Source of the DNA: Oscillibacter valericigenes
GTDB taxonomy: Bacteria; Bacillota; Clostridia; Oscillospirales; Oscillospiraceae
Reading direction: 5' to 3'
Assembly (NCBI RefSeq): GCF_021531915.1
Contig: NZ_JAFBIV010000010.1
Span: 1-64,000 of the forward strand
Length of the DNA: 64,000 bases
Part shown: in pieces, positions 33,177-41,768 of the stretch
How positions within the stretch are numbered: position 1 is the first letter of the stretch
How the letters are laid out: every line of letters starts with the position of its first letter
Program-made: the position numbers and the translations under genes
The notes under the pieces: model-generated
What the model was told of the DNA's origin: nothing
The model's database searches: none
What the model saw: only the letters and a program-made list of their open reading frames with translations

Positions 33177-33722
33177 ATGAAGAAGAACACTGTCAGCGCC
33201 GTCCGTTTCACCATCAACTTCATCGAGAATCAGATCATCGGCACCAAAGCCAGTTTTGACAAGGCAAGCAAGGGCTTCGGCCCCATCTACGAGGAATTGG
33301 CCGAGAAGGTTGCCAAGCATCCCGACTTCACTCTGATCGTTAAGGAGCAGAAGAAGCACACCACCAAGGCCAAGAAGACCTACAACGGTATGGACTTCGC
33401 CTTTATGAAGGCTTACATCTCCACCCGGAAAAACGCCGAGCAGATTATGAAGGAGTATGAGGCTGTTAAGAAGATGGCTGAGGATGAAGGCATCAGCGTT
33501 TATCCCTTCGTGAAAAAGTGGTTCCTGGGTGAGTTTGACCCCGACAAGCAGGGCTTTGATATGGAGAAGGCCAAGAAGGAAATCAGCGATTATCGTATGG
33601 ATAAGGCTGTTATCAGTGCCAGTCCTTCTTCCAGCATTGTCTTTATTACCTGCTCTTTAAATTCCGGCGTATATCGTTTATTTGGTACTCCTTTTGGCAT
33701 AGCAAAACACCCCACTTGTTAG
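33177..33722 (+). pseudogene. Conjugative-element-type hypothetical protein, 3' end replaced by IS DNA
   Basis: AAGAAAGGAAAC precedes ATG 33177. The first about 143 residues look like a real basic, helical protein (MKKNTVSAVRFTINFIENQI...EGISVYPFVKKWFLGEFDP...AKKEISDYRMDKAV). I have seen this type on clostridial mobile elements, function unknown. From about residue 144 the frame reads the opposite strand of an IS3-type transposase start, so the natural C-terminus is lost and the remaining about 38 residues are nonsense. A truncated protein might still be made. The gene is less GC-rich than its neighbours. Confidence 0.7.
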
Positions 33723-33761
33723 ATAGTATATCATACTGTCTAACAAATGGGGTGCAGTTCA
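33610..33761 (-). mobile_element. End of an IS3-family (IS150-like) insertion sequence
   Basis: On the minus strand ATG 33700 opens MPKGVPNKRYTPEFKEQVIK, the N-terminus of an IS3-family OrfA. It runs 27 matching codons and then departs to a stop at 33590. Outside it, the arms at 33708-33729 and 33733-33754 (20 of 22 bases paired) form a hairpin. The element ends with TGAACTGCACCCC (33761-33749), a typical IS3 terminus. The rest of the IS is gone. The left boundary is approximate. Confidence 0.75.
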
Positions 33762-33771
33762 ACCGAGGCGG

Positions 33772-34389
33772 TCATGTTTTTTCAATATTCAGAATGTCTT
33801 TCACGATCCTTGCGGTCATGCCCCAGACGGCATGGCCCTGCCAGTACCACACCGGCACCTCCGTGCGCCCCTTTGCCCAGGGGTAGTCCCGTGTAATACC
33901 CACGGCTTCATAGGGGAAGTCCTCCGGTACCCGGGGCAGCAGGTCATAGGCCCAGGCCTGGGGCGGATTTTCCCGGAAAAAGGCCAGGGGAACGGTAAAG
34001 ACCTCCGCCACCTCCGCAGGAGAGGGCCGCAGGGCCTCTATGCCGGCGGGGGATACCACGCCCAGAACGGGCCGCAGCAGAAAGCCCCGCTGATTGCAGA
34101 TGAAATCTGACGCGCCGAATACGTCGACTTCACCGCGGGGGATGGACAGCTCCTCCTCCGTCTCCCGCAGGGCACATTGAACAGGCGTTTCCCCTGGCTC
34201 CATGCGGCCGCCGGGAAAGCAGACCTCGCCGCCCTGCCGCAGGCCCGCCGCCCGCACCTCGAACAGCAGGTGGGGGCCGTCCTCCCGCTCCACAAAGGGG
34301 CAGAGGACGGCGTATTCCTTCCGGGCGCCCATCAGTCCCGGCTCATGGCCCCCATAGCGGCGGCGCAGGGCCTCCAGCGCCCCGCTCAC
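33772..34389 (-). CDS. Nudix hydrolase, CoA pyrophosphatase-like
   Basis: The 205-aa protein has a full Nudix box GGRMEPGETPVQCALRETEEEL (about residues 60-81, G-x5-E-x7-REUxEE). It also has the LLFEVRAAGLRQGGEVCFPGG lead typical of the CoA diphosphatase (NudL/YeaB) group. Such enzymes cleave CoA or acyl-CoA to 3'-phosphoADP and phosphopantetheine. Its start overlaps the lipid kinase stop by 4 bases, so the two are co-translated. Its 3' end lies 10 bases from an IS remnant but is intact. Confidence 0.85.
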   Translation of the reverse strand: MSGALEALRRRYGGHEPGLMGARKEYAVLCPFVEREDGPHLLFEVRAAGLRQGGEVCFPGGRMEPGETPVQCALRETEEELSIPRGEVDVFGASDFICNQRGFLLRPVLGVVSPAGIEALRPSPAEVAEVFTVPLAFFRENPPQAWAYDLLPRVPEDFPYEAVGITRDYPWAKGRTEVPVWYWQGHAVWGMTARIVKDILNIEKT

Positions 34390-35273
34390 AGCAGCATGGT
34401 CAGCGACCGCTGACGGTTCTCAATGTCTACCACGGGAGTGCTGGCGGCGTACTCGCCGTCCAGGGACCAGGGCAGGTCCTGCTCCGTCTCCAGATGGATG
34501 GAGGACACGTGGCGGAACACCAGACCCTCCCGGTCATAGTGCTGGTCCAGTAGGGCCAGCACCAGGTTCTGGAGGTCCTGAGCCGTTTTGGGGTTGGGGA
34601 TCAGCAGCATCTCGAACTGGCCGTCGTCCAGCACCACACGCTCCGGGTCCAGCTTCATGAGGCCGCCGATGGAGGTGGAGTTGCACACGGCGCCGAACAG
34701 GTACTCGCCGTCCAGCACCTCGCCGTCGGCGGTGAGCTTGACCTGATAAGGCCGCAGGGTGTTCAGATCCTTCATGCCCTCCAGGATATAGGCGAAGTGG
34801 CCCAGGGCGTTCTTGGCGGCCTGGGGCGCGGCGTAGGAACTGCGGGTAAAGGCCCCGAAGGAGGCCACATAGACAAAGTGGCGGTCATTCCACCGGCCGA
34901 TGTCCAGCTGACGGGGAGCGGCCTGGGCAATGGCGGCGGCGGCCACGGCGGGTTTGTTGGAGATGTGCAGGCTGGAGGCAAAATCGTTGGTGCTGCCCTG
35001 GGCCAGATACCCCAGCATGGGGGGATGCTCCAGCCGCAGCACGCCGGAGACCACCTCGTTCAACGTGCCGTCGCCGCCCACGGCCACGATCACGTCGTAC
35101 TGCTCGCCCTCCCGGGCTGCCGTCTCGGCGGCGTCGCCGGCGCAGGCGGTGGTGTGGATGGAAATGAGATAGCCGGCCTGGGAGAGGATGGCCGCCGCGT
35201 CAAACAGCGGTCCCCGGGACTTGCTGCGGCCGGCGGATGGATTGACGATCATCAGCAGTTTTTTCTGCGTCAT
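34386..35273 (-). CDS. Diacylglycerol kinase family lipid kinase (DgkB/YegS type)
   Basis: The 295-aa protein has the lipid kinase start (KKLLMIVNPSAGRSKSR), the nucleotide-binding GGDGTLNEVVSGV (about residues 67-79) and the GSTNDFASSL motif (about 94-103). LKLDPERVVLDDGQFEMLLI and SLDGEY mark the C-terminal beta-sandwich. These enzymes phosphorylate diacylglycerol to recycle it into phospholipids, or act on related lipids. The ribosome site (GGAGGCAATTTT) is good. It forms a two-gene operon with the Nudix gene. Confidence 0.88.
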   Translation of the reverse strand: MTQKKLLMIVNPSAGRSKSRGPLFDAAAILSQAGYLISIHTTACAGDAAETAAREGEQYDVIVAVGGDGTLNEVVSGVLRLEHPPMLGYLAQGSTNDFASSLHISNKPAVAAAAIAQAAPRQLDIGRWNDRHFVYVASFGAFTRSSYAAPQAAKNALGHFAYILEGMKDLNTLRPYQVKLTADGEVLDGEYLFGAVCNSTSIGGLMKLDPERVVLDDGQFEMLLIPNPKTAQDLQNLVLALLDQHYDREGLVFRHVSSIHLETEQDLPWSLDGEYAASTPVVDIENRQRSLTMLL

Positions 35274-35345
35274 AAAATTGCCTCCTGGAAAACGAAAAAC
35301 AGATGCTTACAGGGAAGAAATCGCCGTTTCGGGCGTGTAAAAAAC

Positions 35346-35397
35346 AGTATATCACGGGAAAATGGTGATTGCAATTCCTCTGGGAGCCGTGTAGAAT
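35346..35397. promoter_or_regulatory. Divergent promoters sharing one palindromic -35 (TTGCAA)
   Basis: TTGCAA at 35369-35374 reads the same on both strands. Rightward: 17-base spacer, then TAGAAT (35392-35397). Leftward: 17-base spacer, then TATACT (35351-35346). Both promoters are near consensus and mutually exclusive. Confidence 0.75.
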
Positions 35398-35425
35398 AAA
35401 ATTAAATCACTATGGGGGAACGGAC

Positions 35426-36688
35426 ATGATCTGGAAGAACCGCTATGTGAAATGGGGGCTGACGGCGTTTTGCACCGTGGGCGCCATTTTGCTGTTTTAC
35501 GATACGCTCTTCGGCAGCCATGCCCTGATGGCCTTTGCCCGGAAGCTTCTGAAAGCGGCACAGCCGGTGCTGTACGGAGCTTTTATGGCCTATCTGCTGG
35601 CCCCGGTGGTGAACTTCTTCGAGCTGCGCCCCTTTGCCCAGGTGTCCCGGAAGCCCCTGCCCAGAGAGCCGGAGCGGCAGCGTATCTCCAAGGGTGTCCG
35701 GGCTGTCAGCATCCTGCTGACCTGGGCGTTGATCCTGGTGATGGTCTACGTGCTGTTCTCCATCCTGATCCCGGAGCTGTACAAGAGCCTGCTGCAGCTG
35801 GTGTCCAACATCGAGACCTATTACAACACCATCAGCGGCTGGGTCCAGCATCTGCTGGAGACCAACCCGATGCTGGAGCGGTGGGCCACCCTGCAGATGG
35901 AAAACTACTTCAAACTTCTGGAGGACTGGGTGAAAAACGACCTGCTGCCCCAGGCCACCACTCTGATGGGGGTGGTCTCCGGCGGCGTGTTCAGCGGGGT
36001 GTACAGCCTGGTGCGTTTTTTCGGAGACCTGCTGGTGGGCATCATCGTGTCGGTCTATTTCCTGGCCACCAAGGAAACCTGCGCCGCCCACGCCCGCAAG
36101 GTGGTGTACAGCCTGTTCTCTGAAAAGCATGTTTACTGGGTCCTGCGGGGCAGTGCCCGGGTGGATGATATCTTCTCCGGCTTCGTCCGGGGCAAGCTGC
36201 TGGATTCCCTGATCATCGGCATCCTGTGCTTCTTCGGCTGCACCCTGCTGAAAATGCCCTATACGCCCCTGATCTCCGTAATCGTGGGCGTCACCAATAT
36301 CATTCCCTTCTTCGGTCCCTTTCTGGGAGCCATCCCCAGCACCTTCCTGATCCTGCTGGTGTCCCCCATGAAGGCCGTGTACTTCGTGATCTTCGCGCTG
36401 GCTCTCCAGCAGCTGGACGGCAATGTCATCGGCCCCAAGATCCTGGGCAATCAGACCGGCCTGTCCAGCCTGTGGGTCATCATCGCCATCCTGGTGGGCG
36501 GCAGCTTCTTCGGCCTGGCTGGCATGTTCTTCGGCGTGCCGGTGTGCGCCTGTCTGTACAGCCTGGCGGACTTCCTGGTGGAGTCCCGGCTGAAGGAGAA
36601 GGACCTGCCCATGGACACGGCGGCCTACGGCCCGGACGGCCCAAAACCGGAGCCCAGGGTGGAAAACGGCCCGAAATCAGAGGAATAA
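35426..36688 (+). CDS. AI-2E family transporter (PF01594-type permease)
   Basis: The 420-aa membrane protein has about eight helices. It carries the family's conserved C-terminal portion: FVRGKLLDSLIIGILCFFG, TPLISVIVGVTNIIPFFGPFLGAIPS and LQQLDGNVIGPKILGNQTGLSSLWVIIAILVGGSFFG. ATG 35426 (GGGGGAA upstream) is preferred over an in-frame position 19 codons earlier that would overlap the promoter. Members export AI-2 in E. coli, act as Na+/H+ antiporters or have unknown roles, so the name is only a family label. It diverges from the lipid kinase operon. Confidence 0.87.
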   Translation: MIWKNRYVKWGLTAFCTVGAILLFYDTLFGSHALMAFARKLLKAAQPVLYGAFMAYLLAPVVNFFELRPFAQVSRKPLPREPERQRISKGVRAVSILLTWALILVMVYVLFSILIPELYKSLLQLVSNIETYYNTISGWVQHLLETNPMLERWATLQMENYFKLLEDWVKNDLLPQATTLMGVVSGGVFSGVYSLVRFFGDLLVGIIVSVYFLATKETCAAHARKVVYSLFSEKHVYWVLRGSARVDDIFSGFVRGKLLDSLIIGILCFFGCTLLKMPYTPLISVIVGVTNIIPFFGPFLGAIPSTFLILLVSPMKAVYFVIFALALQQLDGNVIGPKILGNQTGLSSLWVIIAILVGGSFFGLAGMFFGVPVCACLYSLADFLVESRLKEKDLPMDTAAYGPDGPKPEPRVENGPKSEE

Positions 36689-36702
36689 ACCGGAAAAAAC
36701 TC

Positions 36703-36731
36703 TTGCAATCCCGGTATATATCCTGTACAAT
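36703..36731 (+). promoter_or_regulatory. Promoter of the peptide/nickel ABC operon
   Basis: -35 TTGCAA (36703-36708) and -10 TACAAT (36726-36731) have a 17-base spacer. Confidence 0.8.
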
Positions 36732-36734
36732 ACT

Positions 36735-36787
36735 GCCTTGCGGGATGCTCGTTATAAAAATAACGACATACCGCAAGGCTTTCTATT
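36735..36787 (+). terminator. Two-tier hairpin in the ABC operon leader
   Basis: GCCTTGCGG pairs with CCGCAAGGC; inside, TCGTTAT pairs with ATAACGA over an AAAA loop, and TTTCTATTT follows. It lies just after the promoter, so it may attenuate the ABC operon as well as end the upstream transcript. Confidence 0.55.
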
Positions 36788-36881
36788 TGACAATTGAATA
36801 GAGCCGAAGATTCTGATTGGATGGCCGGAAGCCATCCCACATTGACCCCGAATGGGGCAGTGATGAAAGGAGAAACAAATC

Positions 36882-38429
36882 ATGAAGAAACGACTCACCG
36901 CATTCCTTCTGCTGGCAGCTCTCCTGTGTGCCGCACTCACCGGCTGCGGAGGCGGAAGCACAGAGCAGACGCCCGCTGAGAAGGAACCCAGTACCCCTGA
37001 CGCCCCCGTGGCCAATGAGATCACCGTGGGCATCGCACAGGACCTTGACGACAGTCTTGACCCTCACAAAACCGTGAAGGCAGGAACCAGAGAAGTCATG
37101 TTCAACGTATTCGAGGGGCTTGTGAAGCCCACTCCCGACGGAGATTTGACCCCTGCTGTTGCTGAAAACTACACGGTTTCCGAAGACCGCCTGACTTACA
37201 CCTTCACCCTGCGGGAAGGCGTGAAGTTCCATAACGGCGACACGGTGACAGCAGAGGATGTGGTATATTCCATCAACCGCTGCGCCGCCGCCACTGAGAC
37301 GGGTATCGTCCAGGTGGAGGCGTTTTCTGTTATCCAGAATATCGCGGCCGCGGATGAGCGCACCGTGACCATCACCATCGCCGAGCCCAGCAACGAATTC
37401 CTGTCCTATCTGACGGTTGCCGTTTTGCCCTCTGATTACGACAAGCAGGACACCGCCCCCATCGGCACCGGCCCCTTCAAGTTTGTCTCCCGGGCCGCCC
37501 AGGATTCCATGGTGCTGGAGAAGTTTGACGAGTACTGGGGCACCCCCGCCAACCTGGACAAGGTGACCCTGAAGATCATCGAGAACGCCGACAGCCTGAT
37601 GATGAGTCTCCAGAGCGGCGCCATCGACCTGTGTTCTCACCTGACCAGCACCCAGGTTGCCCAGCTGGGCGACGATTTCAACGTGGCCGAGGGCACCATG
37701 AACCTGGTCCAGGCCATGTACCTGAACAACGCCGAGAAGCCCTTTGACGACGTGCGGGTCCGCCAGGCCCTGTGCTATGCCGTGGACAAGCAGGCCATCA
37801 TCGACATCGCCTTCGACGGCTACGGCAGCCCCATCGGTTCCAGCATGTACCCCGCCTTCGGCAAGTATTTTGACGACAGCCTGACCAACTACTACACCAA
37901 GGATGTGGACAAGGCCAAGGCCCTGCTGGCGGACGCCGGTTATCCCAATGGCTTCGAAATGACCATCACTGTTCCCAGCAACTACAAGCCCCACATGGAT
38001 ACCGCCGAGGTGCTGGTGCAGCAGCTGGCGGAGATCGGCGTCAAGGCAACTATTCAGCCCATCGAGTGGGAGAGCTGGGTGTCCGATGTGTACGTGGGCC
38101 GGCAGTTCCAGTCCACCGTGGTGGGCGTGGACGCCTCCACCATGACCGCCCGGGCCCTGCTGGAGCGGTTTACCTCCACCTACGGCAAGAACTTCATCAA
38201 CTACAACAGCGCGGACTACGATGCCCTGTTCCAGCAGGTGCTCTCCAGCAGCGACGACGCGGAGCAGACCTCCCTGTACAAGCAGATGGAGCAGAACCTC
38301 ACCGAAAACGCTGCCAATGTCTACATCCAGGACCTGGCGGATCTGGTGGCAGTGCGGAAGGGCCTGGAGGGTGTGACCTTCTACCCCATCTATGTGCTGG
38401 ACCTGGCCACCATCCGTTACGCAAAATAA
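36882..38429 (+). CDS. ABC transporter substrate-binding lipoprotein (peptide/nickel family 5)
   Basis: The 515-aa protein has a lipoprotein signal with lipobox LTGC (Cys about residue 22). A SBP_bac_5 fold follows: NVFEGLVKPTPDGDLTPAVAENYTVSEDRLTYTFTLREGVKFHNG is the family hallmark. VRQALCYAVDKQAIIDIAFDGYG and ADAGYPNGFEMTI follow. It captures dipeptides, oligopeptides or a metal chelate and hands them to the permeases encoded downstream. GAAAGGAG precedes the ATG. The operon has two permeases and two short ATPases, the Dpp/Nik layout. Substrate cannot be decided from sequence alone. Confidence 0.92.
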   Translation: MKKRLTAFLLLAALLCAALTGCGGGSTEQTPAEKEPSTPDAPVANEITVGIAQDLDDSLDPHKTVKAGTREVMFNVFEGLVKPTPDGDLTPAVAENYTVSEDRLTYTFTLREGVKFHNGDTVTAEDVVYSINRCAAATETGIVQVEAFSVIQNIAAADERTVTITIAEPSNEFLSYLTVAVLPSDYDKQDTAPIGTGPFKFVSRAAQDSMVLEKFDEYWGTPANLDKVTLKIIENADSLMMSLQSGAIDLCSHLTSTQVAQLGDDFNVAEGTMNLVQAMYLNNAEKPFDDVRVRQALCYAVDKQAIIDIAFDGYGSPIGSSMYPAFGKYFDDSLTNYYTKDVDKAKALLADAGYPNGFEMTITVPSNYKPHMDTAEVLVQQLAEIGVKATIQPIEWESWVSDVYVGRQFQSTVVGVDASTMTARALLERFTSTYGKNFINYNSADYDALFQQVLSSSDDAEQTSLYKQMEQNLTENAANVYIQDLADLVAVRKGLEGVTFYPIYVLDLATIRYAK

Positions 38430-38480
38430 AATGAGCGGCGGCACCTTGTATGCCGCTGACCCGAAAGGAGACGATGACCC

Positions 38481-39431
38481 ATGAAGTACGCGGCCAAGCG
38501 CATCGCCATGCTGCTGCTGACCATGGTCATCGTCTCCCTTTTGGCGTTTGTGGCCTTTGACCTGATCTCCGGCGACCCCGCCACCGCCATGCTGGGCACC
38601 GAAGCCACCCCGGAGAAGGTGGCCGCCCTGCGGGAGCAGCTGGGCCTGGACCGGCCCCTGCTGGTCCGGTACGGGGAGTGGCTCCTGGGCTTCTTTACCG
38701 GAAACCTGGGTGTGTCCTACAGCTACCGCCAGCCGGTGTGGGACCTGATTGCCCCCAAGGTGCTGGTGACCCTGTGTCTCAGCGGATTGACTTTTGTGCT
38801 GATCGTGGTGGTGTCCATTCCCCTGGGACTCCGGTCCGCCCGGTCCTCCGGCGGTGTCCTGGATGGGGCCCGCACCATGGTGAACCAGCTGTGTATGGCG
38901 GTGCCGCCCTTCTTTACCGGTATTCTGCTGAGCTGGCTGTTCAGCACCTTGCTGAAGTGGTTCGTCCACGGAAAGTTCCCCTCTCTGACGGAGGACTTCG
39001 GCGGCGCCGTGAAGTACCTGTTCTTCGCCGCCCTGGCCCTGGCCATTCCCCGCATCGCCATGACCGTGCGGATGCTGCGCAGCACCGTCCAGGGAGAGAT
39101 GCAGAAGGACTATGTCCGCACTGCCATCTCCCGGGGCAATGACCGGGGCGGCGTGCTGTACCGCCATGTGCTGAAAAACGCCCTGGTGCCGGTGGTGACC
39201 TTCCTGGCCCAGACCATGGCCGAGATCGTGGCCAGCAGCATCGTGGTGGAGCAGGTCTTCGCCATCCCCGGTCTGGGCCGGATGCTGGTGACCTCCATTT
39301 CCAACCGGGACTATCCCACGGTGCAGGCCATCGTGGTGATTTTGGCCTTCTGGGTGGTGCTGGCGGGCACCGTGGCGGACCTGATCAACCAGCGGATCGA
39401 CCCCCGCCTGCGGCTGGGAGGTGCGGCATGA
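38481..39431 (+). CDS. ABC transporter permease, DppB/NikB type
   Basis: The 316-aa inner permease has six helices. It starts MKYAAKRIAMLLLTMVIVSLLAFVAFDL, with LGLDRPLLVRYGEWL after the first helix. The binding-protein-dependent transport signature lies near RTAISRGNDRGGVLYRHVLKNALVPVVT. AAAGGAG lies 11 bases upstream of ATG 38481. It overlaps the second permease gene by 4 bases. Confidence 0.92.
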   Translation: MKYAAKRIAMLLLTMVIVSLLAFVAFDLISGDPATAMLGTEATPEKVAALREQLGLDRPLLVRYGEWLLGFFTGNLGVSYSYRQPVWDLIAPKVLVTLCLSGLTFVLIVVVSIPLGLRSARSSGGVLDGARTMVNQLCMAVPPFFTGILLSWLFSTLLKWFVHGKFPSLTEDFGGAVKYLFFAALALAIPRIAMTVRMLRSTVQGEMQKDYVRTAISRGNDRGGVLYRHVLKNALVPVVTFLAQTMAEIVASSIVVEQVFAIPGLGRMLVTSISNRDYPTVQAIVVILAFWVVLAGTVADLINQRIDPRLRLGGAA

Positions 39432-40243
39432 AGAAAGCAAAGCTGAATGGCTATCTGAAAGCCGGCCTGATTCTGACGGCCATCCTGACGGTCCTGATCA
39501 TCCTGGGCTTCTTCTGGACGCCCTACGACCCCGAGGCCATGATGACCGGTCCCAAGCTCCAGGGACCCACCTGGCAGCATCTGATGGGCACCGACAAGTT
39601 TGGCCGGGACATCTTCAGCCGGGTCCTCCGGGGTGCCGGCAGCACCTTTACCATCGCGGCCTCCGTGGTGGCCATCGGCGCCGTCTGCGGCACCGCCGTG
39701 GGCGCCCTCACCGGCTATTTCGGCGGCATGGTGGACGAGACCCTCATGCGGCTCAATGACGCCCTGACCGCCTTCCCCAGCATCCTGCTGGCCCTGGTGA
39801 TCATCTCCATCCTGGGTCCCGGTAAAAAGTATAACGTGATCGTGGCTCTGGGACTGGTGTTTATCCCCAGCTTTGCCCGGGTCACCCGCACCGCCTTCGC
39901 CGCTCTGCGGGATGTGAACTATGTGAAAAGCGTCCGCCTCATGGGCGCTTCCAACGGGCGCATTCTGCTGGTCCATATCCTGCCCAACACCATGTCGGTG
40001 CTGCTGCCCGCCATTACCATCGGCTTCAACAACGCCGTCCTGGCGGAGGCATCCATGAGCTTCCTGGGCATCGGCGTCACGCCTCCGGATGCCTCACTGG
40101 GCTACATGCTCTCCGAGGCCCAGGGCATGTTCGTGGCCGCTCCCTGGTACGCCCTGGGCACCGGTATCACCATCGTGCTGCTGGTGTTCGGCGTGGGTCT
40201 GATCGGCGAGGGTCTGCAGCGCCGGAACGGGGAGGTGGCCTGA
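39428..40243 (+). CDS. ABC transporter permease, DppC/NikC type
   Basis: The 271-aa second permease has the short cytoplasmic lead, HLMGTDKFGRDIFSRVLRGAGSTF and the EAA-type loop (VKSVRLMGASNGRILLVHILPNTMSVLLP). It has five to six helices. It starts in an ATGA overlap with the first permease and ends in a TGATG overlap with the first ATPase, indicating tight co-translation. Confidence 0.92.
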   Translation: MKKAKLNGYLKAGLILTAILTVLIILGFFWTPYDPEAMMTGPKLQGPTWQHLMGTDKFGRDIFSRVLRGAGSTFTIAASVVAIGAVCGTAVGALTGYFGGMVDETLMRLNDALTAFPSILLALVIISILGPGKKYNVIVALGLVFIPSFARVTRTAFAALRDVNYVKSVRLMGASNGRILLVHILPNTMSVLLPAITIGFNNAVLAEASMSFLGIGVTPPDASLGYMLSEAQGMFVAAPWYALGTGITIVLLVFGVGLIGEGLQRRNGEVA

Positions 40244-41034
40244 TGCTTGAGATCAGAGACCTGCATGTGAAATTCCACACCCGGGACCGGGAGGCCGTGG
40301 CCGGGGTCAGTCTCACCATCCACGACGGTGAGATTCTGGGCCTGGTGGGCGAATCCGGCTCCGGAAAGTCCGTCACCGCCATGAGCGTGGCGGGCCTGCT
40401 GCCCCGGAAGCAGTGCGCCTATTCCGGGGAAGTGCTGCTGGACGGCACGGAGCTGCTCCACGCGGACCGCTCCATCCTGCGCAAGGTCCAGGGCAGGGAC
40501 ATCGGCGTGGTATTTCAGGAGCCTATGAGCGCCATGAATCCTTTGATGAAGATCGGCCCCCAGGTGGAGGAGGTCCTCCGCATCCACACGGACATGTCCC
40601 GGGAGGAGCGGAAGCGGATGGCCCTGGAGGCCCTGGACGCCGTGGAGCTGCCGGACCCGGCAGCGGTCTATGAAAAGTATCCCCATGAGCTGTCCGGCGG
40701 CATGCTGCAGCGTGCCATGATCGCGGCGGCCATCATCGCCCAGCCCAAGCTGCTGCTGCTGGACGAGCCCACCACCGCCCTGGATGTGACCATCCAGGCT
40801 CAGATTTTAGAGCTGCTGAAAAAGCTGAACCGGGAGTCCGGCATCTCCATGCTGTTCATCTCCCACAACCTGAACGTGGTGCGGAAGCTCTGTACCCGGG
40901 TTGCCGTGATGCAGCGGGGCGTTCTGGTGGAGGAGGGGAACACCGACCAGGTGTTTTACCATCCCCGGCACCCCTACACCCAGCGGCTCATCGCCGCCAT
41001 TCCCACCCGGAAGCGGAAGGAGGACACCCTATGA
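40243..41034 (+). CDS. ABC transporter ATP-binding protein, DppD/NikD type
   Basis: This 263-aa ATPase has Walker [10 protein letters not shown] (about residues 33-41), Q-loop [12 protein letters not shown], signature LSGGMLQR, Walker [13 protein letters not shown] and switch SHNLNVV. It is shorter than usual OppD (about 320) and ends at [12 protein letters not shown] plus 10 residues, lacking most of the oligo_HPY extension. NikD is of similar size, which slightly favours a nickel-type or compact dipeptide system. Confidence 0.92.
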   Translation: MLEIRDLHVKFHTRDREAVAGVSLTIHDGEILGLVGESGSGKSVTAMSVAGLLPRKQCAYSGEVLLDGTELLHADRSILRKVQGRDIGVVFQEPMSAMNPLMKIGPQVEEVLRIHTDMSREERKRMALEALDAVELPDPAAVYEKYPHELSGGMLQRAMIAAAIIAQPKLLLLDEPTTALDVTIQAQILELLKKLNRESGISMLFISHNLNVVRKLCTRVAVMQRGVLVEEGNTDQVFYHPRHPYTQRLIAAIPTRKRKEDTL

Positions 41035-41765
41035 ACGAGGAACTGGTGCTCTCCGTCTCCCATGTCAGCGGCGGCTACCATGAGGGCGGCCCCTTCCGTA
41101 AGGGAACCTATCAGGAGGTCCTCCATGATGTGACCTTCGATGTTCACCACGGCGAGATTCTGGGTCTGGTGGGGGAGTCCGGCACCGGCAAATCCACCCT
41201 GTCCCGGGCGATTTTAGGCATTATCAAGCCCGACCAGGGCACCATCACCCATTATACAAAGCGGCCCCAGATGATCTTCCAGGACCCGTACAGCTCCCTG
41301 AACCCGGCCTATACGGTGGAATGGATTTTGGAAGAGCCCCTGCGGATCTACGGCAAGTATGATGGCCCAGAGCGCAAGCGCCGGGTCCGGGACATGCTGA
41401 AACGGGTGGAACTGCCGGAGGAGGTCCTGGCGGCGAAGCCCTCGGAGTTGTCCGGCGGCCAGCGCCAGCGGGTCAGCATCGCCACCGCCCTGATCCAGCG
41501 GCCCCGGTTCCTCATTGCGGACGAGCCGGTCAGCGCCCTGGATGTGACCATCCAGGCCCAGATCCTGAAGCTGCTGCGACAGCTGCGGGACGAGCTGGAC
41601 CTGAGCTACCTGTTCATTTCCCACGACCTGAACGTGGTCTATCAGCTCTGTGACCGGGTGCTGGTCATGAAGTCCGGCCGCATCGTGGAGCAGGGGACCG
41701 TGGAGGACATTTTCGACCATCCCAAAGAGGATTATACCAAACAGCTGCTTGCCGCAGCCGAATAA
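41031..41765 (+). CDS. ABC transporter ATP-binding protein, DppF/NikE type
   Basis: The 244-aa second ATPase has Walker [11 protein letters not shown]-loop [12 protein letters not shown], signature LSGGQRQR, Walker [13 protein letters not shown] and switch SHDLNVV. It starts in a 4-base overlap with its partner. The C-terminus stops soon after [14 protein letters not shown], again a compact form. The DUF3810 gene starts 3 bases later. Confidence 0.92.
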   Translation: MNEELVLSVSHVSGGYHEGGPFRKGTYQEVLHDVTFDVHHGEILGLVGESGTGKSTLSRAILGIIKPDQGTITHYTKRPQMIFQDPYSSLNPAYTVEWILEEPLRIYGKYDGPERKRRVRDMLKRVELPEEVLAAKPSELSGGQRQRVSIATALIQRPRFLIADEPVSALDVTIQAQILKLLRQLRDELDLSYLFISHDLNVVYQLCDRVLVMKSGRIVEQGTVEDIFDHPKEDYTKQLLAAAE

Positions 41766-41768
41766 GTC

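Noticed and set aside
36783-39440. 885-codon frame on the minus strand opposite the ABC transporter genes
   Set aside because: Antisense shadow of two well-supported genes, with His/Gly/Gln-rich sequence and no family motif.
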